Source: Ignelater luminosus
Taxonomy: Eukaryota > Arthropoda > Insecta > Coleoptera > Elateridae
Length of the DNA: 64,000 bases
Reading direction: 5' to 3'
NCBI GenBank assembly: GCA_011009095.1
Contig: VTPC01008821.1
Span: 186,001 to 250,000 of the forward strand
In this document: positions 61,340 to 64,000 of the stretch, piece by piece
Layout: the number at the start of each line of letters is the position of its first letter
Position numbering within the stretch: position 1 is the first letter of the stretch
Translations under genes and position numbers: made by a program
The notes under the pieces: model-generated
Databases searched by the model: none
The model's input: the letters and a program-made list of their open reading frames with translations, nothing else
What the model was told of the DNA's origin: nothing

Positions 61340-63870
61340 ATGAGTACTGTCTCTTATGGCAAATTCTACTTACTACTGCAAAGTCTTACCTTGATACCGC
61401 TGGATCTTGTTCAGTGCTACTCTATCTTGCACCATTGCTATTAAATTTTGCCCAAATCGGTTTAAAATAACTTGTTAAGGGCCTTGACAGTACCCAGTAG
61501 TAGCTCGAAAGACCTGGCAGTAGTAGGCAGAATCTGGCAATAGCAAGCAAGACTTTGATTAATAGAATCACGACAAACAACAGACAAGTTTATTTAGTTT
61601 TAAAAAGGTCCCTTTTTTATAAAACTTGATTTGCATCTAAATCAAATAAAGTACGCCGAAGTCGTCTTATCCATTGTCATGTCCTGTCTTAGTACGGACA
61701 GATCTTGTTACTTCTTGCATTACTACCATTAAGTTCTGCTTAAATCAATTTAATTGTCGGTTTACTAAACTTTCGCAGGACCTAATAGTACTTGGCAGGA
61801 TCTGATGGTACTTGATTGGAACGTACTTGGCAGGGATGGTGGTTGGTGCGATTTGGCAGTAGTTAACAGCATTCGGTAATAGTAGAACCGTGAGCACCCA
61901 TTCTCAGCAAGAATCACCAAAAACATTTTACCTGATATAGCGTGACAACTTTTGGGATTGGGTGCAACGTATCTGGCTTCTTGTTATACAAAAATCGCAA
62001 ACAAGTCGTTGTATCTATATATTTCCAAATGTACCTGCGTTCTGTCAAAAACCAAGGTGCCTTTTTTCCAAAATATGCAATTATCTTGGAGTTCGAAATC
62101 TGTATGTAAACGTAAATGTTTCAACTTAGCCAATGGGATTTGACTTAACGCTTCGACTGATCCTTGAAGGGGAGTCCAATTAGTCAACCTTTCGTTCAAG
62201 TTCTCCTCTAACAAATGCAACTAACGGCAATGCAAATATGGAAAATTGCGACATTCAGCTGCTTTTTTGTGACACGCCATTAATCATTATCTTTATGTTT
62301 TCCAAAGGTATCACAATGTACGCTTTTTTCTGTAATGGTTTTTGAGATCTGCACTTAACCCATTTTCAGCGAGTCCCGTTATTTTTAGACATTCAATTAG
62401 CATATCTAAAGATTTTTAAGAACGCAAATGTATGACCTTTTGAAGTTAGTTGATCCATCTTTCTATGACCTCCTAAAACTGCAGCGAACCTTGTTCAGCT
62501 CTGTTCACTTATAATATCATGCTATAGAATTTTCCCAATAATTGTAACTGAAGAAGAAGAAGAAAAAATTACTAATTATAGCTCTCAATGTTTCTGTTTT
62601 CCTGGCTTTTGCTGACCACCAGATTGGTACTGGTTTTTAAGTTCTTATGAGATCTTTGTATATAGCTGAAGATATTAATTTGTATCTAAAAGTATAGTTG
62701 TCAGAAGATTTCTCTCTGGTGACAGTAGATAGCAAAACCTTGCTACTGCTGTAGTACTTGACAAGGTGTGGTGATACTTGACAGGACTGACCATACTTGA
62801 CAGAACTTGATGCAATTTGGAAGGATTTGATAGAATTTGTCAGAATCTGATAGTAGTTATTTGGTGCAAACAGATCAAAGCCTTGCCAGCTACTACCAGA
62901 TGCTGTGAAGAAGTAACCAGGTCCTGCCAAGTACTACTACAACCTACCAGGTACTGCCTTAAATCTTCCAAGTTTTTGTATAACTACTACCACCACCTTT
63001 GGATTAAATTAGACTGATTTTACCAAAACTTGATAGTATCGAGCAGTACTTAACAAGATCTGATAGTACTACCTAGACAAAACATGAAGTTTGAAGGAGT
63101 TAATAGCAAGACTTGACAAAAGTAGATACGACTTTATAATATTAAGCAGTACTTGTCAGTGGGCGATGGTACATATCGAGATTGTCATTTTTCTAAATTA
63201 AATAGATTTGGCAATAATTCTTGTTGATACTATCAGATTTATTTGGCTCTTACAGTCTGTCGCATTTGAATTTAAATGGTGTACCACCGGGCAAGAGCAT
63301 TACCAAGTCTTGTGTGGCACCGTGAGGCCTTACCTTAGCATTGCTAGCCCCTGACAACTACTGCCAAATTCTGCCGAGTACTACTAGGTTTTCCCAAGTA
63401 CCAACAAGGCCTACCAAGTACTGTCTTAACTCCTACTAGGTTTTGTACACCCTACTATCATCACTAAGTGTCTCTTGAATTAGATTACACTAAAACCGAG
63501 CAGTACTTAACAAAATCTGGCAAAACTGACGCATGATATGGCAGTATTTAATAAAATTCGAGGGAGTTAAGGCAAGATTTCGCAACAAAATTTGATGCAG
63601 TGATACAACAATATCTGACAACATGGCAATATTTAATAAAGTTAGAAAGAGTTGTTGCAAGACTTGCTAGGAAGTAGGCAGCAAACCTTAGTAGTAGTGG
63701 GAAGTAAAAGTCAGGATTGCAGCAGTACCAAAAGTATTGCCAAAACTGTATTACTAAGTTCTTCTAAGTACTGCAAAGTCCTGCCAAGATTTTATATACA
63801 TCTACTATCAGATTGAAACTGATTAAAATGTATCTACTACTTGAAAACTGACAGTGAGTGATAGATAACA
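61340..63870. repeat. Foldback array of CAGTACTTG(A/G)CAGGATCTG motifs in alternating orientation
   Basis: Short units of about 15-25 bp (GCAGTACTTGACAAGATCTG, GATAGTACTTGGCAGG and variants) occur in blocks that switch strand. Forward-type: about 61470-61560, 61770-61890, 62700-62865, 63020-63165, 63490-63715. Reverse-type (CCTGCCAAGTACTACTA): about 61350-61440, 61670-61740, 62875-62995, 63290-63450, 63730-63800. Reverse and forward blocks meet across AT-rich loops with a recurring TTnnATTAnATTnnACT stretch. Each pair could form a large hairpin. There is no open frame of interest. 62140-62620 is largely free of the motif. Confidence 0.78.
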
Positions 63871-64000
63871 AAGTGACGTTCATTTTTTTGTATCCTGTGT
63901 TCAATTTATCGTGAAGATTTAGTTATTTTGATTAATTTTTGGGACTGTTGAGATTTCTTTATAAATAATGTGAGCACTCTGCGATGCTATTTCAAGCCAT

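Larger units (their letters stand above)
11559..64000 (+). other. Probable giant ci intron, continuing past the window
   Basis: No further Gli-type coding sequence (conserved Ser/Pro-rich N-terminal block or zinc-finger signature) was found downstream on the plus strand, so the intron seems to be over 52 kb and to extend beyond the window. It contains transposons, decayed tandem arrays and two recursive-splice-like sites on the same strand. A small exon missed by eye, or a gene with a short 3' end of which this is only a neighbour, cannot be excluded. Confidence 0.55.

Overview
AT-rich eukaryotic DNA, almost certainly from an insect. Evidence: one spliced coding exon of the Gli/cubitus interruptus family, three mariner-type DNA transposons from different clades, a small hAT-like MITE, and long introns or spacers full of degenerate tandem repeats. 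A 100-N run marks an assembly gap. The order cannot be fixed from the window; a beetle-like genome is a guess.

Layout. 1-10489: no recognisable gene; it holds a 250-bp repeat pair, a GC-rich minisatellite (5455-5940) and two weak hAT-type remnants. 10490-11373: a GC-richer stretch and the presumed promoter and 5' leader of the gene that follows. 11374-11558 (+): first coding exon of a cubitus interruptus (ci/Gli) homologue, ending at a strong GTAAGT donor. No second ci exon was found, so 11559-64000 is best read as one intron of more than 52 kb. Ci is the transcription factor at the end of Hedgehog signalling.

The intron carries: a mariner with a DD41D-type transposase, frameshifted (16733-18035, coding on -); an irritans-like DD34D mariner with one stop and one frameshift (52967-54259, +); a third mariner interrupted by the assembly gap (58185-59319, +); a 125-bp hAT-like MITE with an 8-bp target duplication (45604-45728); and many unrelated, decayed tandem arrays. 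Several arrays have a unit near 150 bp (13.1-13.5, 16.1-16.7, 20.6-22.6, 38.3-38.5 and 56.4-57.3 kb). At 61.3-63.9 kb an array of short motifs repeatedly flips orientation, giving a foldback-rich structure.

Most interesting signal: two sites on the gene's strand have a 3' splice site fused directly to a 5' splice site (CAG|GTGAGT at 23893/23894; polypyrimidine-CAG|GTAAGT at 48288/48289). This is the signature of recursive (ratchet) splicing in very long insect introns. The second has a further donor 35 nt downstream, as expected for a recursive-splicing exon. Either would put a stop codon straight after the ci exon junction if retained, so they make sense as zero-length exons and not as ordinary coding exons. 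All this is from reading the sequence; no alignment or RNA data were available.
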